Positions 42,363 through 53,100 of a DNA stretch of 64,000 nt are shown here, piece by piece. Below the pieces are notes generated by a model. That model ran no database searches and had not been told where the DNA came from. It worked only from the letters and a program-made list of their open reading frames with translations. Made by a program: the position numbers and the translations under genes. The number at the start of each line of letters is the position of its first letter. The stretch's first letter is position 1. The DNA comes from an uncultured Planococcus sp. (GTDB lineage Bacteria; Bacillota; Bacilli; Bacillales_A; Planococcaceae). The stretch lies in NCBI GenBank assembly GCA_947493585.1, contig CANLRI010000001.1, positions 868,001-932,000 on the forward strand, read 5' to 3'.

Positions 42363-43913
42363 TCACTCCAAAACGAGCGAACTATCTTTTAATTTATAAA
42401 TTAGCCAAGCAATGACACAAATATTGATCAATAGAAGAAGTGGAAACGTCAAATCAAAGGCGAAGATAGTCAAAGCCGAAATGGCTGAAATGAGTACCAT
42501 ACTAATCATAGCTGTTAGGATTGTGGACTTTCCTTGTTTGATGACCTCCATTTCGCTGGACCAATTATAATTCGGGAATTTCAGATTGATGAAAAATCCG
42601 ACAATACTGATCAATAGCAGGCTGGACACTGTGAACGAAATGAATAACAGTGATTCCGTGGCAGATGAGCTGAAGCTGCGCACGTATACCGTAATGGCAC
42701 ACGCTAATCCCGGTAAAAACAACAGGATATTCAGCGCAATCTTGGCTTTCGCCAATTCGATTAATGATAGTGGCGAGGTCAATACAATCCAAATGCTGCG
42801 CCCTTCAAACGACAGGCTGGAAGATGTAGTCGTTGTCAAAAGAATACATACCGTCGTAAACAAAATAAAAATGTATTTGCTGGATAAGCTGATGAATGAC
42901 AACTCAAGCGTATAATTGGTTAATAACGGCGAGAGCTCGAACAAATAGGCCAGGCTGCCGATCAACAATAGCGCAGGCGTCAAAATAGTGTTGCTTACAT
43001 AAGTGATGGACGATAAGTAAAGTTGCAATTCTTTCGAGAAGAGCGATTTGAAAAGATTGTTTGACGACACGGCTCGACTGTCACGGGCTTTCGTCTTGCG
43101 GGATGTGGAATAAGCAGCTATAAGGAAATCATATTGTTTGATGAACAAATAACAGGCAATCAAAACAATGAGAATACTAATGGCAAGGAAGCTCAGTACC
43201 TGTGGGAATTCTGGTTGTGGTTGCGCGTTGATGAAACCGAACAAATTGAGTGGAGAACTGCTGTAGAAAATTTCTTTGTAATTGAGTGAAGAAGCGTTCG
43301 CTGCGAAATACAACAGAGGCGATAGAAATAAGGCGATGGTCAACAGCGCTTCGATAATATTGCTGTGGACTTTCAGCAAGTTCAACAGCGTTTTTACGGC
43401 CAGGGAAATAAGAAATGTGGCAGCGATCACAACTGCAGGCAAGGTGATGATGAGAATCAAAGCGCTCAGCAGCACAAAACCTAAAGAAGGCAAGATGAAA
43501 AGGTGCAGCATAACGCCAGCAACGATAGTCATTGCGACAATGAGGAAATACAAAATCAGCAATTTTCCGGCATTGAAGAGTTTTGCTTGCCAGGAGGGAA
43601 GCGGCATGCTGAAAATCAAGTCAGTGTCCGACGAAAAGACCAATTTTTGGATGCCGCTCAAAATCGTCCAAATACCGAGTCCCCAAAACAGAATTGATGA
43701 AAGGATTGGAAAGAATAGGGCGGATTGATTGTTCATGTACAGGTCAAAGGCAATATAGACAATATACCCTAACGCCATTACGATGGCTGCGCAATAGCCA
43801 GCCAGTGTAAGAGCAGCATGTTTTCGGTCATCCCGATGATTGGCTGCAGCCAATCTGGAAAACTGGAAATCGTTTTTCAGGATATATTTTTGCAATTGAA
43901 GAAACTTACCCAT
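42363..43913 (-). CDS. ABC transporter membrane subunit (large, about 12 helices)
   Basis: 516 residues, strongly hydrophobic with about 12 transmembrane segments in two halves separated by a basic loop ('SRKTKARDSRAVSSNNLFKSLFSKELQLYLSS'; the feature is its R/K-rich character). It resembles large ABC-2-type permeases of Bacilli that pair with a separate ATPase. The adjacent ATPase gene overlaps its start by 8 bases. As the last gene of a leftward operon beside NRPS genes, export or self-protection is the best guess. Confidence 0.8.
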   Translation of the reverse strand: MGKFLQLQKYILKNDFQFSRLAAANHRDDRKHAALTLAGYCAAIVMALGYIVYIAFDLYMNNQSALFFPILSSILFWGLGIWTILSGIQKLVFSSDTDLIFSMPLPSWQAKLFNAGKLLILYFLIVAMTIVAGVMLHLFILPSLGFVLLSALILIITLPAVVIAATFLISLAVKTLLNLLKVHSNIIEALLTIALFLSPLLYFAANASSLNYKEIFYSSSPLNLFGFINAQPQPEFPQVLSFLAISILIVLIACYLFIKQYDFLIAAYSTSRKTKARDSRAVSSNNLFKSLFSKELQLYLSSITYVSNTILTPALLLIGSLAYLFELSPLLTNYTLELSFISLSSKYIFILFTTVCILLTTTTSSSLSFEGRSIWIVLTSPLSLIELAKAKIALNILLFLPGLACAITVYVRSFSSSATESLLFISFTVSSLLLISIVGFFINLKFPNYNWSSEMEVIKQGKSTILTAMISMVLISAISALTIFAFDLTFPLLLLINICVIAWLIYKLKDSSLVLE

Positions 43914-44619
43914 GGGCAGTAATGCTCCTGAATTTTTCGCCCAAGCTGCTTTCGGATAATAAGTTGATCATCGTGTCATTGACCACGACTTCCCCGTCAT
44001 GGATCATTACGACTTTATTACAAAGTTTTTCTGCCACTTCCAGTACGTGCGTTGAATAAAGGACGATTGATCCTTCAGCTGCGCGTTTTTTCATTTCTTC
44101 CTGTAAGAAATACGTGGCGTTCGGATCCAGACCGACAAAAGGTTCATCCAAAATAATCAGCTTCGGATTGTGCATGAGAATGGAGATCAAGACGAGCCTT
44201 TGTTTCATGCCGTGTGAATATGTCGAAATCAGATCGTGGATAGCGTCCCCAAAATTCAACTTTTTGAGCAAAGTATTCAATTGCTCGTTGATGGTCTCAT
44301 TGTCTATTTGATAGATGCTGCCAATGAGCTCCAAATAAGAGTAACCGGTCATATTGCCATAAAGTACTGGAGTGTCAGGGGAATAGCCGATCATTTGCTT
44401 AAACTCCTGCGGATTGTTGGCAATGTTGACACTGTCCAATTCAATATCGCCTCGATCAAATCGATGAATGCCGACGATTGATTTGATGGATGTGGTTTTC
44501 CCAGCTCCGTTCATTCCGATAAAGGCACAAATATCGCCTGGTGCCAAATCGAGCGTCAAGTTCCTGATGCCTTTCTCGGATCCCTTATAGACTTTGGTTA
44601 AGTTATTTATCGATAACAT
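43906..44619 (-). CDS. ABC transporter ATP-binding protein
   Basis: 237 residues. Walker A 'GMNGAGKTTSIKSIVG', signature 'YSHGMKQRLVLISIL' (a variant of LSGGQ, seen in many ABC-2 export ATPases), Walker B 'LIILDEPFVGLDP' and H-loop 'LYSTHVLEVAE'. This BcrA/CcmA-like class serves drug, peptide or lipid exporters. It overlaps the permease gene downstream, so the two should form one transporter. Confidence 0.9.
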   Translation of the reverse strand: MLSINNLTKVYKGSEKGIRNLTLDLAPGDICAFIGMNGAGKTTSIKSIVGIHRFDRGDIELDSVNIANNPQEFKQMIGYSPDTPVLYGNMTGYSYLELIGSIYQIDNETINEQLNTLLKKLNFGDAIHDLISTYSHGMKQRLVLISILMHNPKLIILDEPFVGLDPNATYFLQEEMKKRAAEGSIVLYSTHVLEVAEKLCNKVVMIHDGEVVVNDTMINLLSESSLGEKFRSITAHG

Positions 44620-44637
44620 ATGGATTGGCCTCCTAGA

Positions 44638-45405
44638 TTAAGACTTTCTGAGATTGGCGTTCGCCCAAGCAAGATTTAGTAGAATGAACAATATACAACT
44701 GGCAATGCTGAAATAATTCAACTCACCGACTGGCAGCAATTGGTTTTCCGCCAAGTTTAAGATGCCGCCTGGTGACAATTGAAACAATATATTGTTAAAG
44801 CCTTTGATCAGGATGAAGAAAATCGAAATGGCGATTGTCGTCACCGCAATAAGGATAGGTCCTTTAATGAACGTGCTAATCAGGATTGCAAGACTGACGA
44901 CGTAGAGGATCCATAAACTGTACAACAACAAAAATAATAAGAAACTGGAGAAAGAAAACGAACCGAATAAGAAAATCGTGTAGCCGTAGGAAACGATGGC
45001 TCCAATGGCAATGGCAAACATGCTGATGAGCCAGTGGCCGGTGAGCTTTGAGAGCAGGTAGGAGCTAAGCGAGACTGGACGGGTCAGAATAAAATCCTGC
45101 ATGCCGTTATTACGGTCAGCGGCGATCAGTCCCATAAAACTAATGATTAAAATAATGAGTCCGATTTGATTGAACTGGCCGGAAATGGTCGATAGAAGTA
45201 CTTCGCCAGAACTTGGCACCGGCCGGTTCGGGTCGATTGTGATGCCGTCTGCACCCCCCACATTCTCGAGGATGACATTCATGTATTTATTAATCAGTGG
45301 CTGTGTAACACCCAGTATGACGAAAAATAGCGTTAGCCAAATAAATTTAAATTCTTTTGCGGCTTCCAATAACTCGGTCCGCGTCAGTGTATAAAAGTTT
45401 GTCAT
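44638..45405 (-). CDS. ABC-2-type transporter permease (YxlG-like)
   Basis: 255 residues with six transmembrane helices, beginning 'MTNFYTLTRTELLEAAKEFKFIWLTL' (a cytosolic amphipathic start; key theme RTEL-E--KEFK) and containing 'IAADRNNGMQDFILTRPVSLSSYLLSKL', the NosY/YxlG-type loop with E/D-R-x-x-G. It overlaps its ATPase gene by 4 bases. It probably exports the cluster's peptide or removes it from the membrane. Confidence 0.82.
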   Translation of the reverse strand: MTNFYTLTRTELLEAAKEFKFIWLTLFFVILGVTQPLINKYMNVILENVGGADGITIDPNRPVPSSGEVLLSTISGQFNQIGLIILIISFMGLIAADRNNGMQDFILTRPVSLSSYLLSKLTGHWLISMFAIAIGAIVSYGYTIFLFGSFSFSSFLLFLLLYSLWILYVVSLAILISTFIKGPILIAVTTIAISIFFILIKGFNNILFQLSPGGILNLAENQLLPVGELNYFSIASCILFILLNLAWANANLRKS

Positions 45406-46292
45406 GTGTCCGACACCATCTCCAGGAAAATTTCCTCGATTCCTTTTTCATAGAACTCGATGGACGTGATGTCCATTTCTTTTTCTGCAAAGTCGTTGAC
45501 AACTTTTTTTAAATTCAGTTCTCCTGTGCCCGTCAGCAAGAACGTATTTGGAGAGAGGCTGTCAATCCGATCAATTTCAGCGCTTGTCACAGGCTCTGCC
45601 ATTTGAGGGGATTTTTCAACTTTAACTACAATCCGTTTGCGATCAGAGATATGCAAATCGTCATCAATGTTTCCGACGATGCGGCCATTTTTGATAATGA
45701 TATAGCGATCGCAGAATTCGCTGGCATCATCCAATATATGTGTTGAAATGATAATGGTCGTCCGCTTTTTTAAGCGGGCGATCAATTTTTTTACTTCGTT
45801 TCGGCCGATCGGGTCTAACGCTGAAACCGGTTCATCCAAAATAAGCAGGAGCGGGCGGTGCAAAATGGCCTGGGCGATTCCTAAGCGCTGCTTCATGCCT
45901 CCTGATAGTTGTTCCACTTTGTAATGCCCGCGGTCTTTCAAGCCGACTTCTTCCAATACAGCTGGGATGTTCTCGGTAAGAAATGCTGAATCCAAGCCAG
46001 AAAGTTTACCGAAAAACCGAAGTGACTCATCACAAGACATCCAAGGTTTAAAATCCGTGTGCTGAGACAAATAACCAATGCTCTTCTTATGCTCCACGAT
46101 GGGTTTAGAGTAAAACCTAATATCACCTTGCTCGTGTTGCAAAATGCCGGTCATGCATTTGATGAGCGTCGTTTTGCCGGCACCGTTAGGCCCTAGTAAA
46201 CCGACGCATTCCCCTTCGGCGATAGTGAAGGAAACATCGCTCAGGATTTTTCGTTTTTTGATTGTTTTATGAAGCTTCTCGACTGTAATCAC
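45402..46292 (-). CDS. ABC transporter ATP-binding protein (YxlF-like)
   Basis: 296 residues. Walker A 'GPNGAGKTTLIKCMTG', Q-loop 'SIGYLSQHTDF', signature 'LSGGMKQRLGIAQAIL', Walker B 'LLLILDEPVSALDPIGR', H-loop 'IISTHILDDA', and a C-terminal extension of about 80 residues ending 'GIEEIFLEMVSDT', as in BcrA/YxlF-type ATPases. Its start lies inside the PLDc_N gene end (26-base overlap), so the operon is tightly coupled. Confidence 0.9.
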   Translation of the reverse strand: MITVEKLHKTIKKRKILSDVSFTIAEGECVGLLGPNGAGKTTLIKCMTGILQHEQGDIRFYSKPIVEHKKSIGYLSQHTDFKPWMSCDESLRFFGKLSGLDSAFLTENIPAVLEEVGLKDRGHYKVEQLSGGMKQRLGIAQAILHRPLLLILDEPVSALDPIGRNEVKKLIARLKKRTTIIISTHILDDASEFCDRYIIIKNGRIVGNIDDDLHISDRKRIVVKVEKSPQMAEPVTSAEIDRIDSLSPNTFLLTGTGELNLKKVVNDFAEKEMDITSIEFYEKGIEEIFLEMVSDT

Positions 46293-46518
46293 TTCTAATC
46301 ATTCTCCTTCCGATTACCAAATACAAAATTGGGCCAAGCGATTGAATCAATATGATTGCCACTAGCCAAATATATGGGGCAGCAATCAGTTCTCTTCTTT
46401 TGACCCAGTCGTAAAGGGCAATGCCGATCAACAAAAGATTAAAGAAAATAATCGGCAGGGCAAAAGGGAGGATCTGTGCCCAGTCGATTTCAAGAAGGGC
46501 CGTAATGTCTGTATTCAT
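46267..46518 (-). CDS. PLDc_N-domain small membrane protein (YxlE-like)
   Basis: 83 residues with two transmembrane helices and the PLDc_N pattern: 'IGIALYDWVKRRE' then 'LIQSLGPILYLVIGRR' (L-G-P-x-x-Y-x-x-x-G-R). Proteins of this type precede YxlF/YxlG-like ABC genes in Bacilli, where YxlE is linked to SigY control; no sigma factor gene is seen here. The ATG read from 46518 has AGAGGTGAG upstream. First gene of the leftward transporter operon. Confidence 0.8.
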   Translation of the reverse strand: MNTDITALLEIDWAQILPFALPIIFFNLLLIGIALYDWVKRRELIAAPYIWLVAIILIQSLGPILYLVIGRRMIRSDYSREAS

Positions 46519-46539
46519 CAACTCACCTCTTTCTATTAC

Positions 46540-46569
46540 CATTATCGATAATGAAAATGTATAAGTCAA
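46540..46569 (-). promoter_or_regulatory. Promoter of the transporter operon with palindrome over the -10
   Basis: On the minus strand: TTGACT (+ strand 46564-46569), exact 17-bp spacer, GATAAT (+ strand 46541-46546). The perfect 14-bp palindrome CATTATCGATAATG (46540-46553) covers the -10 box and ends 22 bases before the start codon, a classical repressor position. Confidence 0.75.
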
Positions 46570-47000
46570 CCAGTTTGATAAATTTGGGAATATGTAAAGA
46601 GCGTTAAAGAAAAAGCTAAAAAAAAGTGGCTTTGTATGATTCAAAAGATACGATAGATAGCTGTTTGAAATTAAAAAAACAATTTCTATTGTAAAAAAAT
46701 GCAGTTTTATTAGCAGAAGAAAAGAAATTGAATAGAATTTAACGAATAATAAAGTATTTTCTAATAAATCTTAATAATTAATTAATTAATTTTTTAAAAA
46801 TATTTTTTCAATTATAAAGCTCCGAATATGAGTTTATACAAAAATAATTAATCTCTTCAGCTATTCCCTTTAGAAATCGAGTGATTCCTCATAAAAGGGA
46901 CTTAAATCTGATATATTAAAAAAACTTATTTATATTGAACTATGTAAAAATACCTATGTTGACTTACTGAAATTGGTGGGACTTTTTGAATTTTAGAGGC
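46570..47000. other. Divergent intergenic region, very AT-rich
   Basis: Between the transporter operon and the NRPS genes. Runs of A and T, no supported gene. Its composition is far more AT-rich than the flanking genes; it may help regulate both directions, but I see no further defined motif. Confidence 0.5.
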
Positions 47001-47065
47001 TTGCAAGTTTTTTTAGGATATGTGTAATATGTAATCGAGAAATATTTTGGTAGCGAATTACCAAA
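47001..47065 (+). promoter_or_regulatory. Candidate NRPS promoter and downstream palindrome
   Basis: TTGCAA (47001-47006), 18-bp spacer, TAATAT (47025-47030). Just beyond the expected start point is the inverted repeat TTTGGTA-N6-TACCAAA (47046-47065), 44 bases before the start codon, a likely operator. It is different in sequence from the palindrome on the transporter promoter. Confidence 0.5.
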
Positions 47066-47109
47066 TTTAGAGAAAAAAATTACTTGAATACGAAATGGAG
47101 GAAATGGAG

Positions 47110-50100
47110 ATGGGGAAATTATTGACGGAAAATTCTTCCCGAGTTACAGAATTTGAATACCAATTGTATTTTTTGTGGAGGAAACTTGGGGTGACAGATC
47201 TGTACACGGAGACTTGGGCCTTCAAACTGGCCGATCAAGTTGAAATTGCAAAATTCCAGGAAGCTATTTCACTTGTAATTGAGCAAAATACGGAAATACA
47301 TAGCAATTATTTTCTTTCGGATGATTCTTTAATCAAGAAAGAAATCCGGAAAGATTCCCTCATCCATCTAATCGATAGCGATCATTATCAATTATCGGCC
47401 CTTATCGAAGACCTGAAGAAACAGTGCTTTGATTTGGAAAAAGATCCACTCATCCAATTCTACTTATTCACAAATTCAGCCTCTCAAGAACATTACCTTC
47501 TCATTAACTCTCACCATATTCTGACTGATTCCATAACGAAAAACGTTTTATTAAAGCAATTGTTTGATGCCTATGAAACTGGCAGCTTGCCATTAAAAAC
47601 TGAGATGACTCACAGCCAGCAACCAAAATCTGGTGTTGATCCCTCAGTACTGGAAAAGTATAAAGCGTATTTAGAAGACATGATGCACTACCCAGACCGA
47701 TCAAATCTCTACGGCGCTATTCAAGAGAAAAATGGCGGCGTGACGCTGCAAATCGACTTTAGCCAAGAGTTCGTGGCAAATATAGAGCAACTTTGCAGAA
47801 GCAAGAGAGTTACACCTTTTGCTTTTTACTTAACGGCTTTTTACAGCTTTCTTTGTTCTCAACTGAATACGCACAGATTTCGAATGGGCATTCCGTTTTC
47901 CAGTAGAACCAATGCGGCTGAAGCTCAGGCGATTGGCTATTATGTCAACACATTACCTTTTGGCATGGACTTGGAACCTATAAGCGGCTACGATGAACTT
48001 TTGAAAAAAGTACAGATGGAAATCTTTAAGCTGGATCAATTTAAATCAATCTCACCTGCCCAGATATCCGATATTACGACTTCACAAAACGGCAGTTTGT
48101 ATAAAACTGTGTTTAGTTACCAAGAAACGCATTCCCAACAAGGTATCGATTATGAGATCAATACATCTCAAAACGGAGCCAAGTTCGAATTAACCGCTAA
48201 TTTTAAAAAGCTTCAGAACAAACTGGTTTGTGAACTGGAGTTTTCCGACGAGACCTGGACGACTGAAGAATCCAACCATTTTAAACTGGCTTTCGAAAAT
48301 TGGGTGCTCCGGCTTGCTAACGGCGGAATCTCCTGGGAAGACGCCATCAAGCAAAGTGAAAACGATCGATTGGTATTTAAACAAGACTCATATATATTAA
48401 GCGGTGAACAAACTGTTTCAAGTAATAGCAGCATTTACGGGCTATTCAATGCATTCGCCGCCCAGTCACCGTACCAACAGGCAATTATACATAATGAATC
48501 CAGTATCAGTTATAAGGAATTGAACGACCGGGTTTTGTCCTATTCCAGAAAATTGGCGTACTTGGATATCACAAGTTCCGACATCGTTGCGCTCAGGTTG
48601 AAACGATCAATCGACACCATCGCACTTATCCTTGCATTGGCGAAAAATCATATTACCCATGTCCACCTGAGCGACATGTATCCAGCAGAAAGAACGTCTT
48701 ATATTTTAAAAGATTCCCAGGCACAATTGCTGATTTTTGATGAAGAGATACTGGGTGATGAAAAATTGCCTGTAAAGAAAATGACATTTGCGGATTTTCA
48801 GCAGGTAGATTTAGCGGACTCAGAAAAAATGATGAAAGAGCCCATTAATCAAGTATTCAGCCTAATCTATACTTCTGGCACCACTGGAACACCTAAAGGC
48901 GTAAAAATCAAAACAGAAAATATCCAGAATTTCTCGGAGAATTACACAAAGTTTGGAGCTGGAGAAAGCGATATCTTCACTCACTTAAGCACCTACACTT
49001 TTGACGCCTGGTTCTTTGAAGTCATGCTGCCTATATTGAATGGGAAATGCATCGTCATCGTGGATTCTCCAATTTCCGATGAACAAAACTGGGAATTTGC
49101 AGAGCTGGCAACAAAGCCGACAATAGCCTTTTTGACGACATCCCTTTTTAATTCGTTTACCGATAGCCGCACAATTGAAAAAATCAATTACTTGAACAAA
49201 ATCGTTATTGGCGGAGAAACCGCCTCCCCCAAGCATATTGAAGCTGCCTTTAAGCAAAATTCAAAGTTACGGATTTTCAATGGCTACGGGCCGACAGAGA
49301 ATACCACTTTCACTACGGTACATGAGGTCACCCATCTAAGCCCTGCTACCATCCCGATCGGAACGCCTTTGACGAATATGGACGTAATCATTGTGGGTCC
49401 TAACGGGGAAGTCCTGCCGAAAAATTGCTATGGTGAAATTTTCATTGCCGGAAGGAGCTTGATGGCAGGCTATTTGGGAAGAGGCGAAGACAAGCTCGTT
49501 GCTCAGCAGGAGGGCGATAAAGCCAAATTGTATTATCAAACAGGCGATATTGGAAAAGTTGGTCTGGACAATCAACTGAATTATTTATACCGCAAAGACC
49601 GCCAAGTAAAGATAAGGGGATTTAGGATTGAACTTTCCGAAATTGAACATAAATTATCACAGCTCAATGGGCTGACAAAATGCGTGGCGCAAGTGGAAGT
49701 GGAAAATGCCATCAAAAGACTGGTTGTGTATTATACAGGACCGCTAAGCAAGGAAAAAGTAAAACTCCAGGCAGAGAGCATATTACCGGCTTATATGATG
49801 CCAAACCAATTTATTAAAGTGAATGAAATCAAATTGACGCTAAACGGAAAAATGGATAAAAGCTCAATCCAAATAGCCGAACGCATCATTGAAACAAAAG
49901 ACGTGGCATGGAGCGATACTGAAAAAATTGTCCTGGAATGCATCACGAAAGCGACAAGTCTCGATTGCACAGATAAAACTGAAAACTTTTACACATTGGG
50001 CATCGACTCAATTTCTTCTCTTCAAGTCTGCTCGATTTTAAGATCCAAAGGAATTCCAATAAGCGTTTCCGATTTTTTTCAGCACCAAACAATTGAGTCA

Positions 50101-53100
50101 CTGGCGTATTTCATTGAAAATCAGCCTACAAATGGAATAGTGGAGCAGTTGCCTATAGAAAAATGGGAATCCAACGCATTATCGCCTATTCAAAAGTGGT
50201 TTTTTGACACACAACCATCTGCTCCATCCCATTGGAATCAATCCGTCTTATTGAAAATGAATGGAGAAAATGAGTTGCTGCTGCTTAAGGATAGTTTGCG
50301 TTCACTCATTGATCATTTTGAAATCTTAAAATCAGTTTTCGAATACGATGGTGAAAACTGGAAGCAAGTCGTGCAGCCGAACCATTCTTACTCGATACAT
50401 CACGAAACCAACTTATCTGAATCAGAACTTGCCCAAATGTTAGCGTTCAATCAACAGCAATTAGATTTGAAGAAACAGCTATATCGTTTCTCCATTTTGG
50501 AGACTGAAAGCAGCTGCTATGTTCAAATGGTTATCCATCATTTGATCATTGACGGTGTTTCCTGGAGAATGCTGCTCACTCAGTTTTCTAATTATTTGGA
50601 AAATAACGGCGAGCTTGTGAACGAGCAAAAGCGTTTTAATCAATGGATTGACTATCTGAGTAGTCATACGCCAAGCGAAACAGCAAACAGGTATTGGAAT
50701 CAGCATTCGATTGCCGAAGTGAAAGCACCTCTTGTCAAGTTTGCAAATATTGAGTCGCTGGCAATCGATTTCAACCTATATGAAACAAAAGAATTTAAGG
50801 AAAAAATCATGAAAAACTTTATGGGTGATATGGAAGCTGCCTTGATTTCAATGTCGGCAATGGCCATTCAGAAAACCCTCCCAGCAATGGATCCGCATAT
50901 GACGATTCAAATGGAAGGGCATGGAAGGCCAACTGCGGCTTCCGATTTCTCATCGACAGTTGGATGGTTCACGACGATCTATCCGATTGGTTTAAGAGTT
51001 GAAACTTCACTTCAGAATACTATTTTAAAAACAAGAGAAATTTTGAGTGAAGTACCGAATAAAGGATTCGATTTTTCACTGGCGCATTCTATGCAAATGA
51101 AATCTGATTGGACTTTTAACTTCATGGGAGACTTCAATTCCACTGCATACAAAGGATTTGAGGTTGCAGAAATGTTTCGTGACGACGATTTCTCAGAGGC
51201 AAGTTTTGTCTCTTATAACTTGCAGCTTGTTCCGATTATTATAGATGAAACCTTGTCCTTTAAAGTTTTCTACAATAATGAAATGTACGAAGAGTTCGAA
51301 ATGAGCCAGTTGCTTGGGCAGATAAAAGAACAGTTTAGCCAATTCATTCAAATGACGGCAGACCGTTTTTTGCCCCTATCTGGAACGAGGGAAGGCATGT
51401 TGATCCAACAGGAAAAATCAAGCACTTCCGGAAACTATGTTGTGCAGTGGAAACTGAATACCCCTCAACTGGATCTCAATCAATTCCAGCTGGCTGTTCA
51501 ACGGCTGATTTACCAAGTGGAAGCTCTGCGATCCACTTTCCGCACCGTTGCAGGTAAAGGAATCGAATCGGTAAAAGAACCGGAAGAGATTATCCAAAAC
51601 TCAGAGATTCGCGTTCTGGATTGGTCGAAGGTTTCTGCGGAACGTCTTGATTCCTGGACAGAGCGTTACTTAACGGTGCAGCGTGCAACCGAATTCGATT
51701 TTGAAGAGGGCCCTTTGTTCCGGTTTACTGTGATTAAAACGTCTGCAGATTACTTGGTAATCTTCGAGTTTCATCACATCATTTTAGACGGTTGGAGCAT
51801 GTCGCTGCTCTTTAATGCTTTGACGGCGGCATATGAAGACAGCGGTGAAAAAGAACTCAATAGCTACGTGAAATCCCGCATGAACTTAGAGTCCATCAAA
51901 ACCCATGTGAATTATGAACCGTGGCAGCAGGTACTTGCCGATTACCAGGCCATCGAGTTTTTTGGAAATGATAGCGAGCATTCATCAGAACGGATTAAGG
52001 TCACCAATAAATTAGCTGTCACGCCAGCGGTCAACGATTTCCTGAAAAAGCAAAACATCACCATGAATGAGTTTTACCTTTTGGCGTGGAGTCTTACAGT
52101 GGCTGAGACATTCGGCAAAAAAGATGTACTGTTCGGTATGACGGTCTCGGGCAGAAATACATTTTCTATGCACGAGCTGGATACGATTGGCATGTTTATC
52201 TCCACTTTGCCAGTTCGAATAAAAAACTTTGATACAGTCCGCAGCGTGAAAGAATTGCTGGATAGCATCAAAGAAAATGTCAAACGCATCCAAGATCATG
52301 ATTATGTGTCGTGGCTGGATATAGCACAGCATTTCAACGAAAATAGCGAAATCCAAATTGGATACGTTTTTGAGAACTATCCCATCTTGGATGATGAAGG
52401 TATTTTTTCAATAAAGAATTTCCAAGGGAAAGAACAAGTGGAATTTCCGCTTGCCTTGTCAGTCACTCAACAATCAGATTTCGTCACTTACGAGCTCAAT
52501 GCCAGACGAAAAGATGTCAGCGAAGACTTGTTGATGGCCACGGAGCGGATTTTCAAGAACATCGTTGAGCACTTGCCGTTATATAGTGATGACTATCTGA
52601 AATTTATTGAAACGATTCGTCAAGACCATCGTACAACGGCTCGGTCTTCAAGTCCGAAAATAACAGAACAGTCTTTGCAGCAGACACTGTCTAAAACATT
52701 CTCTGCATTTGGCGAAAATATATTTGTCCGCTACGAGAACCGTTCGTACAGCTATTTGCAAATACAGGACATCATCGCAAAAGTGATTGGCACCACCGCT
52801 TTGTGTTCTGAGGATACCGTCCTTGTCGCGACCGAAAACCGATTCAAAAAAACTATCTATTTGCTTGCTTGTTTGGTGTCAGGTGCGACGTACGTGCCAG
52901 TTTCAAAAGAATTCAATCAAAAAAGAGTCGAATTCATTGCAGCAGACTCTGGAGCTAACTGCTTGTTTGACGAAAGCGGCAAGTTTAAAAGAAACGGTGA
53001 ACCAACTGCAAACCATGATGCTGCCTATATCATCTACACGTCTGGAACTACAGGAGTGCCAAAAGGAGTCGTCGTAACTGCCGACAACTTGGCAAACTTC

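Noticed and set aside
42586-42915. Plus-strand frames of 65-148 codons within 42.5-43.7 kb
   Set aside because: They are antisense shadows of the 516-residue permease; they lack ribosome binding sites and family features.
46660-46860. A/T runs before the NRPS genes as a phage attachment site or transposon scar
   Set aside because: No integrase, tRNA, direct repeat or inverted terminal repeat was found; simple AT-rich promoter DNA explains it.
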